Shown in pieces: positions 47,801-56,671 of a DNA stretch of 64,000 nt. Position numbers and translations under genes: made by a program. The notes under the pieces were generated by a model. That model did not search any database. It saw only the letters and a program-made list of their open reading frames with translations, and had not been told where the DNA came from. Each line of letters starts with the position of its first letter. The stretch's first letter is position 1. The stretch is from an uncultured Granulosicoccaceae bacterium (GTDB lineage Bacteria > Pseudomonadota > Gammaproteobacteria > Granulosicoccales > Granulosicoccaceae). The DNA is taken from contig CALFCF010000036.1 in assembly GCA_937951345.1 (NCBI GenBank), positions 62,001 through 126,000 on the forward strand, in the 5' to 3' direction.

Positions 47801-47956
47801 TTACACAAAATTTTGCCATAGATCTTTCACCACGGGACCCTGTCTCTCATTGCATCTTAGTTTTTCTTCAAAACGATTGACCAGATTAAGTTGATTCGGC
47901 GTGATCTGTTTGTGCGGAGGTAATTTGTAACCGTTGATTTGCGGCGGTTGATTCAA
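47801..47956 (-). CDS. Candidate small protein (51 aa) between 6S RNA and 5-FCL
   Basis: The open frame reads from an ATG at 48022 inside the 6S RNA, but a TTG at 47956 with an AAGGCGAG ribosome-like site 4 bases before it gives a 51-residue protein that fits entirely between the RNA and fau (start 21 bp later). The sequence (for example NGYKLPPHKQITPNQLNLVN and RFEEKLRCNERQGPVVKDLW) has a protein-like composition and hydrophobic spacing. I know no matching family. Confidence 0.4.
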   Translation of the reverse strand: MNQPPQINGYKLPPHKQITPNQLNLVNRFEEKLRCNERQGPVVKDLWQNFV

Positions 47957-47979
47957 AAACTCGCCTTGAAGCAATAGTG

Positions 47980-48157
47980 TATCAACCACGACAGCCGTCT
48001 CTGGTGTGCTACCTTGAACCAATCGGTTCAGGTGGGGATCACCGGGATCATTTCAGGCTTTCCGCACGTAGCGGACGTGCACAACAACAACCACCGACAC
48101 ATCCCCGGGGTGTTGAATTAGGCTCAAGGGATATACCCAACCGGATAACAAACCGCG
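47980..48157 (-). ncRNA. ssrS: 6S RNA
   Basis: On the minus strand the region contains landmarks of gammaproteobacterial 6S RNA in order: TCCCTTGAGCC, GGGGATGTGTCGG, a GTCCGCTACGTGCGG hairpin with AAGCCTGAAATG, and CACCTGAACCGATTGGTTCA with AAGG (E. coli has CACCTTGAACCAAGGGTTCA). 6S RNA mimics an open promoter and sequesters sigma-70 RNA polymerase in stationary phase. It lies between zapA and 5-FCL as expected. Ends are estimated from the promoter and from the E. coli length; the closing terminal stem was not resolved. Confidence 0.85.
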
Positions 48158-48163
48158 CAGAAG

Positions 48164-48192
48164 ATACAATTGGAAATGTAGCACGAACGCAA
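48164..48192 (-). promoter_or_regulatory. Candidate promoter of 6S RNA
   Basis: On the minus strand TTGCGT (48192-48187) and TTGTAT (48169-48164) are separated by 17 bp. Transcription would begin near 48157, just ahead of the first 6S landmark. Confidence 0.45.
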
Positions 48193-48224
48193 CCGAAAAT
48201 CATGCTGTGTCCTGATTACAGTTT

Positions 48225-48575
48225 TTAGTAGTCTTCTTCGAGTACAGTGTCAATTCGGGCAGAAAGCGACTGCAGCTTCTGTGAAAGCCCATCATTTTCT
48301 GATTCAGGGTTGAGGTTTCCGTTCAACAAATCATTGGCAATGTTTATCGCTGTCACGATGGCAATTTTTTCGACGGACAGTGATTTATTTTTTTTCCGAA
48401 ATGTATTCATTGACTGGTCTACATAGTGCGCTGCACGGTGTAGATTGTCTTCACTGCCTTCGGTGCAGGCCATTTGTAGTTCTTTGCCCAGAATGCTGAC
48501 TTTAACCGGCTTGGATTCTGCTGTTGCGATGCCAGTAGTGATATTGCGTGAGTGTTGTCGTTCGTTGTGATTCAC
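48225..48575 (-). CDS. zapA: Cell division protein ZapA
   Basis: ZapA stabilises the FtsZ ring by cross-linking protofilaments. The 116-residue protein contains PVKVSILGKELQMACTEG and the family coiled coil to about residue 110, with MNTFRKKNKSLSVEKIAIV. The N-terminal ~20 residues are extra relative to the usual start. Its ATG overlaps the stop of the upstream coiled-coil gene by 4 bp (ATGA type), so the two are translationally coupled. 6S RNA follows. Confidence 0.93.
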   Translation of the reverse strand: MNHNERQHSRNITTGIATAESKPVKVSILGKELQMACTEGSEDNLHRAAHYVDQSMNTFRKKNKSLSVEKIAIVTAINIANDLLNGNLNPESENDGLSQKLQSLSARIDTVLEEDY

Positions 48576-48793
48576 TGGGCAACCTCCAGAGATTTCAGCC
48601 GGGTTATCATGGATTCCACTTTACCTCTGGCTAGTTCATTCTTTTCGATCAATTTTGACCGCTCTTCGATCAAATTCTGTTGTTGGTTTTTTAGTGATCG
48701 ATTTTCCTGTTGTAGCCGGGCGCACAATTCGACCAGGTTTGACAATTTTGTATCCAGTTGTTGTAGCTCGGTATGAATCTGTGGATTAGACAT
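48572..48793 (-). CDS. ZapB-like coiled-coil protein (TIGR02449 type)
   Basis: This 73-residue protein is one long coiled coil (LQQLDTKLSNLVELCARLQQ, then LKNQQQNLIEERSKLIEKN). It matches the small family (TIGR02449) encoded immediately upstream of zapA, thought to be the ZapB counterpart that organises the Z-ring. The sequence is too low in complexity for strict proof of homology; the location is the best evidence. It starts a zapA-6S RNA-fau series on the minus strand. Confidence 0.8.
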   Translation of the reverse strand: MSNPQIHTELQQLDTKLSNLVELCARLQQENRSLKNQQQNLIEERSKLIEKNELARGKVESMITRLKSLEVAQ

Positions 48794-49378
48794 TAGGTAG
48801 AATCCCGTTGTTGCTGTTCAGTTTAAATTGCCTTTCTATATGAATCGCCCCGGTTTCCATTGCTACATATCCTGATAGTTATACCAGTTCACTGTCCGTT
48901 AGCTTTCCGGTTAATTGCTGTGCAGCCGTAGATTCGACGGGCTGGTGTGTGAACAAGCTGGTATCAACAGGCTGGTATCTATTGTGTCCACTGTTTTCAA
49001 AGCAGCTCTACCTGTGTCTATCCGGCATCAATCGTATGCCGGCATGGTAAGGGTACAGACCGAAATAATGATTGAGCACCCGTCGATAATCCTCAGCTAT
49101 TGTATACTGCACCCACGTAGCGTTGGAAGTCGGTTCGTCCGCGGATAAACATTTCCAAACACTGTAGACAAGCTTAATTCCGGGTTTTTCCCTTATTTTG
49201 CCTGAACTTCATCGATTCAGTGGTGGTCCCTGTTGCTTAACATATTCGAGCGCCCGGAAGTCATCGCTGTCGGCCGACCAGTACGTTTAGCCGGCATCAT
49301 TTGGGCGATACCTCATATGGGTGGATACCTGGTAGGTTGCGATCTAATCTGACGTTGTAGAACACCTCACATAAAACT
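48794..49378. other. 585 bp divergent region between the ZapB-like gene and ygfB
   Basis: Promoters for both directions should lie here. A GCTGGT(A/G)T-AAC near-tandem (48940-48980) is visible and the 77-residue plus frame 48915-49148 looks spurious. I see no RNA gene or repeat element. Confidence 0.45.
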
Positions 49379-50047
49379 ATGACTTATGCAACAGTGCAGC
49401 AGCAGCTGGATTATCTGGATGTCGAAAGCAGTGCCGCAGAAGTGCACGGCCAGCTTTGCGGTCTTTTGTCAGTCTGTGATGCACCCAATGCCAAATCGTT
49501 GTGGTTTACCACTGTGCTGGCTGCCTTTCAGAAAAACCCGGGCAAGCTAACTGAGAAGGCAGAGGTCAGTTCTGCGGCCCTTGCAGAACTAGATCAATTG
49601 TATACGTCAACGTATGAACAGCTGGAGAGTTCAGACTTGGATTTCTCGTTGTTACTGCAAAGTGAGTCATCACAGACGCTCGAATGTATGCGGAGTCTTG
49701 CCGATTGGTGTGGCGGGTTTGTGTTTGGTTTCGGTATGGGCACAGGTGGTCGCAAAGACGCTGAAAATCTACCTGACGACACTACAGAACTCATAGAAGA
49801 TTTTCAGAAAATATCTCGCTTCGATTGCGATGATGCATCTGCTGATGACAATGATCAGACCGAGGCGGATCTAGTCGAAATAGAAGAATTTGTTCGTGTG
49901 GGTGTATTGTTAATCAGGGAAGAAATGCTGCATAAGAGTAATTTGTCTGCAACCGGTGATTATAAAAAATCCGACTCTGCTCAAATTGATAATTCGGGGC
50001 AGTCGGGTTTGACGATTGAAGATGATTCCGGCCCTACATTACACTGA
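49379..50047 (+). CDS. ygfB: UPF0149 (YgfB-family) protein
   Basis: The 222-residue protein has the UPF0149 pattern: EVHGQLCGLLSV near the N-terminus, LADWCGGFVFGFGMG in the middle and LVEIEEFVRVGVLLIREEM. The function is not firmly established; it is a conserved partner of pepP in gammaproteobacteria. The C-terminus is about 30 residues longer than in E. coli and is acidic and Ser-rich. pepP begins 45 bp later on the same strand, so co-transcription is expected. Confidence 0.87.
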   Translation: MTYATVQQQLDYLDVESSAAEVHGQLCGLLSVCDAPNAKSLWFTTVLAAFQKNPGKLTEKAEVSSAALAELDQLYTSTYEQLESSDLDFSLLLQSESSQTLECMRSLADWCGGFVFGFGMGTGGRKDAENLPDDTTELIEDFQKISRFDCDDASADDNDQTEADLVEIEEFVRVGVLLIREEMLHKSNLSATGDYKKSDSAQIDNSGQSGLTIEDDSGPTLH

Positions 50048-50092
50048 TAACCTGCTAACAGTGAATTCCTTTTGTGTTCGGTTTAGATAAAT

Positions 50093-51421
50093 ATGACTCT
50101 CCATACATTGGAAAATAATTCCCATAACAAGGAGCGGGCAAGGCGTCGCAGAAACCTGATGCGATTGATGGGATCTGATTCCATAGCGATCATACCGTCC
50201 GGGTCGCTAAAAACTCGAAGCCGCGACACTGAGTATCGCTACCGTCAAGATAGTGATTTTTACTATCTCACGGGTTTTGAAGAGCCAGAAGCGTTGCTGG
50301 TTTTAATTCCTGGCAGAACATCTGGTGAATATATTATCTTCTGTCGTGAGCGCGATAAGCATAAGGAAACATGGTATGGCAGGCGGCTGGGTGTGGAACG
50401 AGCGCCTGAAGTGCTCGGTGCAGATGACGCGTTTCCGATCAGCGATATTGACGAAATTTTGCCAGGCTTACTCGAAGGCCGGGAACAAATCTATTATTCG
50501 ATTGGCAAAGACGCGGACTTTGACCAGCAACTCATGGAGTGGCTTAACCGAGTACGTTCGCAAGCCCGGATGGCCGGGAGTGCTCCAAATGCATTTGTTT
50601 CCCTTGACTATCATTTGCACGAAATGAGAGTGCACAAAACACGCTCAGAGCTGTCACTGATGAAACGTGCTGCCCGTATCAGCGCTGATGCGCACCGCAG
50701 TGCTATGCAGGCTTGCCATGCCGGCATGATGGAGCATGAACTTGAAGCTGAATTGATCAGTAGCTACCGACGAAATGGTGCTGTACACGCGTTTTTGCCG
50801 ATTGTCGGTTCAGGTAACAATGCATGTATCCTGCACTACGTCGAGAATAATATGGAAATGCAGGATGGAGATCTTGTGCTTGTTGATTCAGGTGCAGAAT
50901 ATGCAGGCTATGCCGGTGATATTACCCGTACCTATCCTGTTAATGGGGTCTTTAGTGAGCCGCAACGCGACATTTACTCCGTCGTACTGGAGGCTCAGCT
51001 GGCTGCTATCGAGGCAGTGAAACCAGGGGTCAGTTGGAATGCTCCGCATGAGGCGGCCGTTGCGGAGCTGACGCGTGGTCTGATTTCGCTTGGCCTGCTC
51101 AAAGGAACGTTTGCAAAAGAATTAAAGGATGAGGGTTATAAGCGATTTTATATGCACCGCACATCTCACTGGTTAGGACTTGATGTGCATGATGTCGGTG
51201 AATACAAGATCGATGGTGAGTGGCGTGAGCTTGAACCAGGTATGGTGATTACGATAGAACCGGGGCTTTATATCAGCGCAGGGCGGGGTGTGCCGCGTCG
51301 CTATAATAATATCGGTGTCCGTATTGAAGATGATGTCGTTGTGACCCGCGATGGTTGTGATGTCATTACCGGTCAAGTGCCAAAATCCATTGAAGAAATT
51401 GAATCGTTAATGGCTGGATAA
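50093..51421 (+). CDS. pepP: Xaa-Pro aminopeptidase PepP
   Basis: PepP releases N-terminal residues that precede proline. It is a 'pita-bread' metallopeptidase: the dimetal ligands appear as Asp in VDSGAEYAGYAGDITRTY, His in HRTSHWLGLDVHD, Glu in TIEPGLYI and Glu in GVRIEDDVVV. The N-terminal creatinase-like domain is complete (SRDTEYRYRQDSDFYYLTGF). Length 442 is normal. It follows ygfB; the ubiH-ubiI genes that follow in E. coli are not here. Confidence 0.96.
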   Translation: MTLHTLENNSHNKERARRRRNLMRLMGSDSIAIIPSGSLKTRSRDTEYRYRQDSDFYYLTGFEEPEALLVLIPGRTSGEYIIFCRERDKHKETWYGRRLGVERAPEVLGADDAFPISDIDEILPGLLEGREQIYYSIGKDADFDQQLMEWLNRVRSQARMAGSAPNAFVSLDYHLHEMRVHKTRSELSLMKRAARISADAHRSAMQACHAGMMEHELEAELISSYRRNGAVHAFLPIVGSGNNACILHYVENNMEMQDGDLVLVDSGAEYAGYAGDITRTYPVNGVFSEPQRDIYSVVLEAQLAAIEAVKPGVSWNAPHEAAVAELTRGLISLGLLKGTFAKELKDEGYKRFYMHRTSHWLGLDVHDVGEYKIDGEWRELEPGMVITIEPGLYISAGRGVPRRYNNIGVRIEDDVVVTRDGCDVITGQVPKSIEEIESLMAG

Positions 51422-51555
51422 TGCCTGTAAATGAGAAATGGTTAAGCACCTGAAATCGAACTACCTGATCTCGTTGATAGAAAATTTAACAAGAATCCGG
51501 TAATGCAGGAGGTGGTAATCAGGATGCTTCTGAAAACAACCTTGACTGAATAAAG

Positions 51556-53424
51556 GTGATATTGCCAAAAGACAATAACCTGCTGACTACGATCACCACC
51601 CGTCTGATTTTTTTTCTGCTGGCGATGATTATCGGTGTGGTGGTCTCGTTGGCTACCGTTGCCCTGATTGAATCAATAGCGTTGGTGCAACGTGTCGGCT
51701 ATGGCGACGGGTCCGAAGCCCGGTTTGCCAGTATTGCGGCAGCCCAACCCTGGTGGCGCTTACTGTTGGTTCCTTTGCTGGGTGGGTTGATTGTCGGGTT
51801 ATTGATACAAACATTGCCCGGTAGACGTTATCACGGCATCGCGGACGTCATGGAAGCCTGTGCATTCAATAGCGGGCGAATGGGTGTACGCTCCGGTTTG
51901 ACTGCCGCGTTGGCAGCAGCAGTGTCTCTAGGGTCAGGAGCGCCGCTTGGCCGTGAAGGTCCTGCTGTTCATATTGGAGCGTCCCTCAGCGCCTGGTTAG
52001 CTGAACGGTTAGGACTTAATCGTAGTCAGACGCTGGCATTGCTGGGTTGCGGCGCTGCCGCGGCTGTTACCACATCTTTCAACGCGCCTATCGCCGGAGT
52101 AATTTTCGCTCTCGAGGTTGTCGTTGGTTACTACACGCTACGTGTTTTTGCCCCGGTCGTCATTGCATCGCTGTCCGCTGTCGTGGTGCACAGCTACGTG
52201 TACGGATCGCAACCACTGTTTGAGCTTGACACAATCGGTACGCACACGGCGATCGAATTGCCTCTGTTCGCAGTTTTGGGAGTGCTCGCCGCGCTGACAG
52301 TATTGTGTTTCATCCAGGTGCTGGTGGTATTGCGCAAGTGGTGGGAGTTGTCAGGATTACCCTTGTGGATTCGCCCTGCAGTAGCCGGACTGCTGATCGG
52401 ACTGGTTGCTATTAAATTTCCGATGATCCTATCGATAGGCTATGAGCCGACTAAGGCCGCACTCAATGAAGCTATGCTCTTTAACGAGCTGGTTTTGCTG
52501 CTCGTTTTAAAAATTGCCGGTACTGCACTGGCATTGTCAAGTGGATTTGCCGGAGGCGTATTCAGTCCATCTGTATTCATGGGCGCGATGCTCGGTGGTG
52601 TATTCATTCTGGGTTTGCCACATTTGCCATTTATTGAGGCTGACCAGGCACTCTATTCTGTAGCCGGGATGGCAGCGGTTTCGTCAGCGATGCTTGGTGC
52701 GCCCATATCTACAATACTCATCGTGTTCGAAATTACACGCGACTATGGCGTGACGCTCGCCGTAATGACGGCAGCGGCGTTCGCAAGTACAACCATGCAG
52801 ATCGGCAAGCATTCTTCGTTTTTTCGCTGGCAGCTGGCAAACCGTAATATAAATATAACTGCCGGTCGCGATCTGAGTTTGTTGCGTACTGAAACAGTCG
52901 AAAATCTAATGACACAGGTATTTACCCGTGTTCAGGTTGGTGATTTGCTGGACAACGTGGAATCGCAATTGGGTGTTTCCCGAAAACGTATTGCTGTGGT
53001 TCAGGATGCAGATGGCATTTTTGTTGGCAGCGTCGAATTAAAAGATGTAATCGCAGTTGACAACGAAATGTCCCGGCTGCGACAGGTTGCAGTAATCAAA
53101 GGAGAATCAGATGATCAATCTGATGCGGATGGCAATCAGGATAAAAACGACAAAAACCGGACAAGTGACGATACGGTGGAGCCTGAATATATTGAAACCA
53201 TCGAGCAAATGGTCCGTGATGAGAGTGTCAGTGCAACGGTCTCTACCAATCTTGTGACAGCGTTACAGTTGATGGCCGAGAATGAGATCGATTATCTGCC
53301 GGTTATTAGCGAGCAGTATAAAGATCGACGTGAAATACTGGGTGTTATTTTCAAAGCCGATGTGCTGGCGGCTCACTACAACGTATTAAAGCGCGCCCGC
53401 GAAGAAGAGTTTGGTGTTAATTAA
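51556..53424 (+). CDS. CLC-type chloride channel/antiporter with CBS pair
   Basis: The 622-residue protein has the CLC membrane core to about residue 430: SGAPLGREGPAVHIG with gating Glu134, FNAPIAGVIFALEVVVG, and GFAGGVFSPSVFMGAMLG. Two CBS domains (about 450-510 and 555-615) are separated by an acidic disordered linker. The residue matching E. coli CLC Glu203 (proton glutamate) is Val188, and a Phe replaces the ion-coordinating Tyr445. The Val is also found in CLC channels, so a channel or altered exchanger is possible. The start is uncertain: GTG 51556 has GG adjacent; TTG 51562 may be real. A terminator follows. Confidence 0.9.
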   Translation: MILPKDNNLLTTITTRLIFFLLAMIIGVVVSLATVALIESIALVQRVGYGDGSEARFASIAAAQPWWRLLLVPLLGGLIVGLLIQTLPGRRYHGIADVMEACAFNSGRMGVRSGLTAALAAAVSLGSGAPLGREGPAVHIGASLSAWLAERLGLNRSQTLALLGCGAAAAVTTSFNAPIAGVIFALEVVVGYYTLRVFAPVVIASLSAVVVHSYVYGSQPLFELDTIGTHTAIELPLFAVLGVLAALTVLCFIQVLVVLRKWWELSGLPLWIRPAVAGLLIGLVAIKFPMILSIGYEPTKAALNEAMLFNELVLLLVLKIAGTALALSSGFAGGVFSPSVFMGAMLGGVFILGLPHLPFIEADQALYSVAGMAAVSSAMLGAPISTILIVFEITRDYGVTLAVMTAAAFASTTMQIGKHSSFFRWQLANRNINITAGRDLSLLRTETVENLMTQVFTRVQVGDLLDNVESQLGVSRKRIAVVQDADGIFVGSVELKDVIAVDNEMSRLRQVAVIKGESDDQSDADGNQDKNDKNRTSDDTVEPEYIETIEQMVRDESVSATVSTNLVTALQLMAENEIDYLPVISEQYKDRREILGVIFKADVLAAHYNVLKRAREEEFGVN

Positions 53425-53487
53425 GAAAAGAAATCTGCTTAACTGCATCCTGCTGCGTGCAGGCAGAGGACGATGGTAGGGATTGGC

Positions 53488-53534
53488 GAGCTAAAGCTGT
53501 TGCGAGAGAAACGCCAGCTTTAGCTCGAGTTTTT
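53488..53534 (+). terminator. Terminator of the CLC gene
   Basis: GAGCTAAAGCTG and CAGCTTTAGCTC are a perfect 12 bp inverted repeat, with a 15 base loop, followed by GAGTTTTTG. It begins 64 bp after the stop codon. Confidence 0.8.
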
Positions 53535-53814
53535 GGCTCTTAGCATCGCATGATGTGGCGAACGCCGTCATTGCGCGAAGTTGTCGAGTACTAAATGAAG
53601 CCAAACGAAGCTAAATGAAGACCAATCCTACCCGGTTACAGTAAGGGTGGGTCCTTGTAATAACCCGGGCAGCTAACAGACACTGGTCGTGAAGAGCCGC
53701 TTGAGTTTTGACAACGCTAAACGATTGATCCTCAGGCAATCTGCAAGCGATCACCTATTGCCCGTTACCTATTACCCTTTACCTATCACGTATTACCTAT
53801 TGTGATTTGTAGGC
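53535..53814. other. Intergenic region after the CLC gene
   Basis: There is no gene. It holds two sets of short degenerate repeats: CTAAATGAAG/CCAAACGAAG-type units at 53591-53620 and a 14 bp-class ACCTATT repeat at 53753-53803, the latter ending at the 3' end of the dehydrogenase gene. Confidence 0.55.
53753..53803 (+). repeat. Degenerate tandem repeat, about 14 bp unit, 4 copies
   Basis: The units read CACCTATTGCCCGT, TACCTATTACCCTT, TACCTATCACGTAT and TACCTATTGTG. The core ACCTAT is constant. Confidence 0.75.
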
Positions 53815-55125
53815 TTACTCCGCAGGAATCGCCGCATAGTTGCCATCGGTTGTCAGGTACTGATCGTTTTGATAGAAGTGACTGTGCCCCGCGTTATGCA
53901 AAGTCTCTAGCATCTTCGGAATTTTACGGCCTTCTGATTTTAATTTTTCGACAAATCGTTCCGTACCGACTGCATCGAGTATTTCAAAGGGGCCTTTTTG
54001 CCAGTTGAAACCCCAGCGCATGGCTCGATCCACGTTGACGATATCATCGGCAATCTCAGGCACAAGGTCAGCCGCGTACGCCAGCGCATTGCTCATGATG
54101 TGCCACGCAAATTGCCCTTCAGCCGTATCGGCAAAGAGAAGTTTGTCAGCAGTGGCGTGCTGTTCGTCAAGTTCGTCCGCTGCAACCATCGGGCGCCACG
54201 TCTGGGTGGGTAAGTTAAACACTTCCATAGACTTGTTGCCATCTGCATCCTTGTTCATTTTGTAATACCCGCCGCCTGTCTTTCGACCCAATTGTCCGGA
54301 TGCCAGCATGGCCTGTTCAGCTTCCGGCATATCAAGGTAACGCAGACAATCATCTCCAGCGGGTAAATTTTCACGTAAATTTCTGGCAACGTGTTGCATG
54401 ATATCCAGCCCGATCAGATCGACCAGGCCATAAAGTCCGGTTGGTGGAAGTCCAACAGGTTTGGACATGAGTGCGTCAATCGTCTCAAGTGATAATCCCT
54501 TTTCCTGCGCCTTTATCCCCTCGCTGAGACCACACAACATCCAGTAGCAGCCGATACGATTGCCAATAAAATTAACCGTATCTTTGGCGTAAACCACGCC
54601 TTTGTTCAGTGTTCCACCAAGATAACTGACCAGACTATCGATAACTTCCTGCTTGGTCTCTTCACCTGGTACCAGCTCTAGCAAGCGCATGATATGTACC
54701 GGGTTAAAAAAATGCGTTACTGCTACATCCTGTTTAAAGCGCGCCGGCATCCCAGCATAGATATCACGCAGTGGTATTCCGGACGTGTTGCTGGTGACTA
54801 TTGAGCCGTCTTTGCGGTGCGGCTCCAGCTTGGTGAACAATTGCTGTTTCGCTGCCAGATCTTCGATGATGACTTCGCAAACCCAGTCACATTGACCGAT
54901 AGCTTCGAGACTGCCATCGACATCGCAAGCGGATATCAATTCAGCCTGCCCAGCGGTCAATACTGGTCGCTTGCCGCCTGTGAGTCGTTCGATCGCTTTT
55001 TCGGCTGTCGCTTGCTCGACGTCGGCCAGCAATACTTTAGAGCCGGCAGCTGCGCACACCCCGGCGATACCGGCTCCCATTGTGCCGGAACCAATTACGG
55101 CCACGGTGCTAATCTGTCTGGTCAT
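53815..55125 (-). CDS. 3-hydroxyacyl-CoA dehydrogenase
   Basis: This NAD-dependent enzyme oxidises 3-hydroxyacyl-CoA in fatty acid beta-oxidation. The product from ATG 55125 (about 436 residues) starts with a Rossmann motif (VAVIGSGTMGAGIAG) and has the catalytic His in VTHFFNPVHIMRLLELV, then KDTVNFIGNRIG. A second 3HCDH C-terminal domain follows (about 300-420, LADTAEGQFAWHIMSNALAYA). It lacks the hydratase half of FadB, so it is a stand-alone dehydrogenase. Frames upstream of 55125 were ignored as not conserved. It is divergent from the sulfhydrylase gene. Confidence 0.94.
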   Translation of the reverse strand: MTRQISTVAVIGSGTMGAGIAGVCAAAGSKVLLADVEQATAEKAIERLTGGKRPVLTAGQAELISACDVDGSLEAIGQCDWVCEVIIEDLAAKQQLFTKLEPHRKDGSIVTSNTSGIPLRDIYAGMPARFKQDVAVTHFFNPVHIMRLLELVPGEETKQEVIDSLVSYLGGTLNKGVVYAKDTVNFIGNRIGCYWMLCGLSEGIKAQEKGLSLETIDALMSKPVGLPPTGLYGLVDLIGLDIMQHVARNLRENLPAGDDCLRYLDMPEAEQAMLASGQLGRKTGGGYYKMNKDADGNKSMEVFNLPTQTWRPMVAADELDEQHATADKLLFADTAEGQFAWHIMSNALAYAADLVPEIADDIVNVDRAMRWGFNWQKGPFEILDAVGTERFVEKLKSEGRKIPKMLETLHNAGHSHFYQNDQYLTTDGNYAAIPAE

Positions 55126-55330
55126 AAAGATTAATCTCTGGATTTTCGATTTGCCTGTGCCATTCAACTAGGCTTCCCGCCAGCGCTCGCGGGTTTCTTT
55201 CGCGGCTTGCGGGATTGGCAGTTAGCAGCCTGCAGCTTGGCTTTTAAGGCGTTAGCAAGTATGGTTCTTCGGCGTAAGCACAGCAGTATAAAATCTGCAG
55301 GTTGAAGCTTCAACGACCAAAGAGAATCTC

Positions 55331-56671
55331 ATGACGAAACAGGATAAACCAGCCCACAGAGCGCCACCGCATGTCGGTTTTGACACATTAAGTCTGCATG
55401 CCGGTCAGCGTCCGGATGCGGAAACCGGCGCACGTGCAGCTCCCATCTATCAATCCACATCGTTCGTTTTCAGAGACTCAACACACGCAAAATCGCTGTT
55501 CGATGTTGGCCGATCAGGGCATGTTTATTCGCGCATATCGAACCCGACGGTCGGTGTGCTGGAAGAACGTGTCGCAGCCCTTGAAGGTGGGGTGGGTGCA
55601 GTCTGTACCGCCAGTGGTATGGCAGCGATCCATCTGGGTATTGCTACTCTTGCTGGTGCCGGCTCGCATATCGTCGCCTCGCGATCATTGTACGGCGGGA
55701 CGCATAATTTGTTGAGCTATACCTTGCCACGTTTTGGTGTCGAGACAACTTTTGTAGATCCTCGCGATGTTGACGCATTTGCAGCCGCCATCCGACCCGA
55801 AACACGATTGATATTCGCAGAGACAGTATCGAATCCGGGCATGGAAGTACTGGACATCCCGGCCGTTGCAGCGGTTGCACATAATCACGGGTTGCCGCTG
55901 TTAGTCGATGCAACCCTGACGACACCTTGTCTGATGACACCTTTTGATCTTGGTGCGGATGTTGTCATGCACTCGCTAACCAAGTTTATGGGTGGGCACG
56001 GTGTTGCAGTCGGCGGTGCGCTTGTTGATTCCGGCAATTTTGACTGGGAGGGGTCTGGTAAATTTCCGCAACTTTCGGAACCTTATGATGGTTTTCACGG
56101 TATGGATTTCGTCGAAGAATTTGGCCCGTATGCGTATATTATGCGGGCGCGAAAGGAGGGGTTACGGGATTTCGGCGCAAGCATGTCTCCCGGTAACGCT
56201 TTCCAGTTGTTGCAGGGGTTGGAGACATTATCCATACGGGTAGAGAAGCATGTCGCCAATACCGAAACCATTGTCGATTTTCTGGCCGAACATGAACAGG
56301 TGGAAACTGTTCTCCATCCTCGGCTCGCAGATCATCCGGATCACGAGCTTGCAAAACAACTCCTCCCAAATGGGTGCGGTGCGGTGTTCAGCTTTGAGTT
56401 GAAAGGTGGCCGTGAAGCCGGTCGTTGTTTTATTGATGCATTGCAGTTGTTTTCTCATCTGGCTAACGTTGGCGATGCAAAATCATTGGTTATTCATCCG
56501 GCCAGCACCACACATTCTCGTATGGATGCGGCGGCGCTTGAGGCATCGGGCATATCTGAAGGCCTGGTGCGACTGTCGATCGGGATTGAATCGGTTAACG
56601 ATTTGATTGCTGACCTTAAGCTGGGTCTGCGCGCTGCGGGCAAAGCCACTCGATCCGGAGGACGTAACTAG
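55331..56671 (+). CDS. metY: O-acetylhomoserine sulfhydrylase-like enzyme (MetY type)
   Basis: This 446-residue PLP enzyme of the Cys/Met metabolism family has FDTLSLHAGQ with QSTSFVF, YSRISNPT and the PLP Lys218 in MHSLTKFMGGHG. The MetY-type insertion (EPYDGFHGMDFVEEF) is characteristic of O-acetylhomoserine (thiol)-lyase, which makes homocysteine from O-acetylhomoserine and sulfide. Other members of this family, such as gamma-lyases, cannot be excluded. The TAG stop shares its G with the GTG start of the next gene, so the two are coupled. No SAM riboswitch is seen upstream. Confidence 0.92.
   Translation: MTKQDKPAHRAPPHVGFDTLSLHAGQRPDAETGARAAPIYQSTSFVFRDSTHAKSLFDVGRSGHVYSRISNPTVGVLEERVAALEGGVGAVCTASGMAAIHLGIATLAGAGSHIVASRSLYGGTHNLLSYTLPRFGVETTFVDPRDVDAFAAAIRPETRLIFAETVSNPGMEVLDIPAVAAVAHNHGLPLLVDATLTTPCLMTPFDLGADVVMHSLTKFMGGHGVAVGGALVDSGNFDWEGSGKFPQLSEPYDGFHGMDFVEEFGPYAYIMRARKEGLRDFGASMSPGNAFQLLQGLETLSIRVEKHVANTETIVDFLAEHEQVETVLHPRLADHPDHELAKQLLPNGCGAVFSFELKGGREAGRCFIDALQLFSHLANVGDAKSLVIHPASTTHSRMDAAALEASGISEGLVRLSIGIESVNDLIADLKLGLRAAGKATRSGGRN

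Noticed and set aside
48915-49148. 77-residue plus frame upstream of ygfB
   Set aside because: Composition is not protein-like and the region is expected to carry divergent promoters.
53535-53814. CRISPR-like array
   Set aside because: The repeats are only about 14 bp, degenerate and without spacers.
55168-55330. Possible SAM riboswitch upstream of metY
   Set aside because: I could find none of the conserved SAM-I, SAM-II or SAM/SAH core motifs in the 163 bp before the gene.
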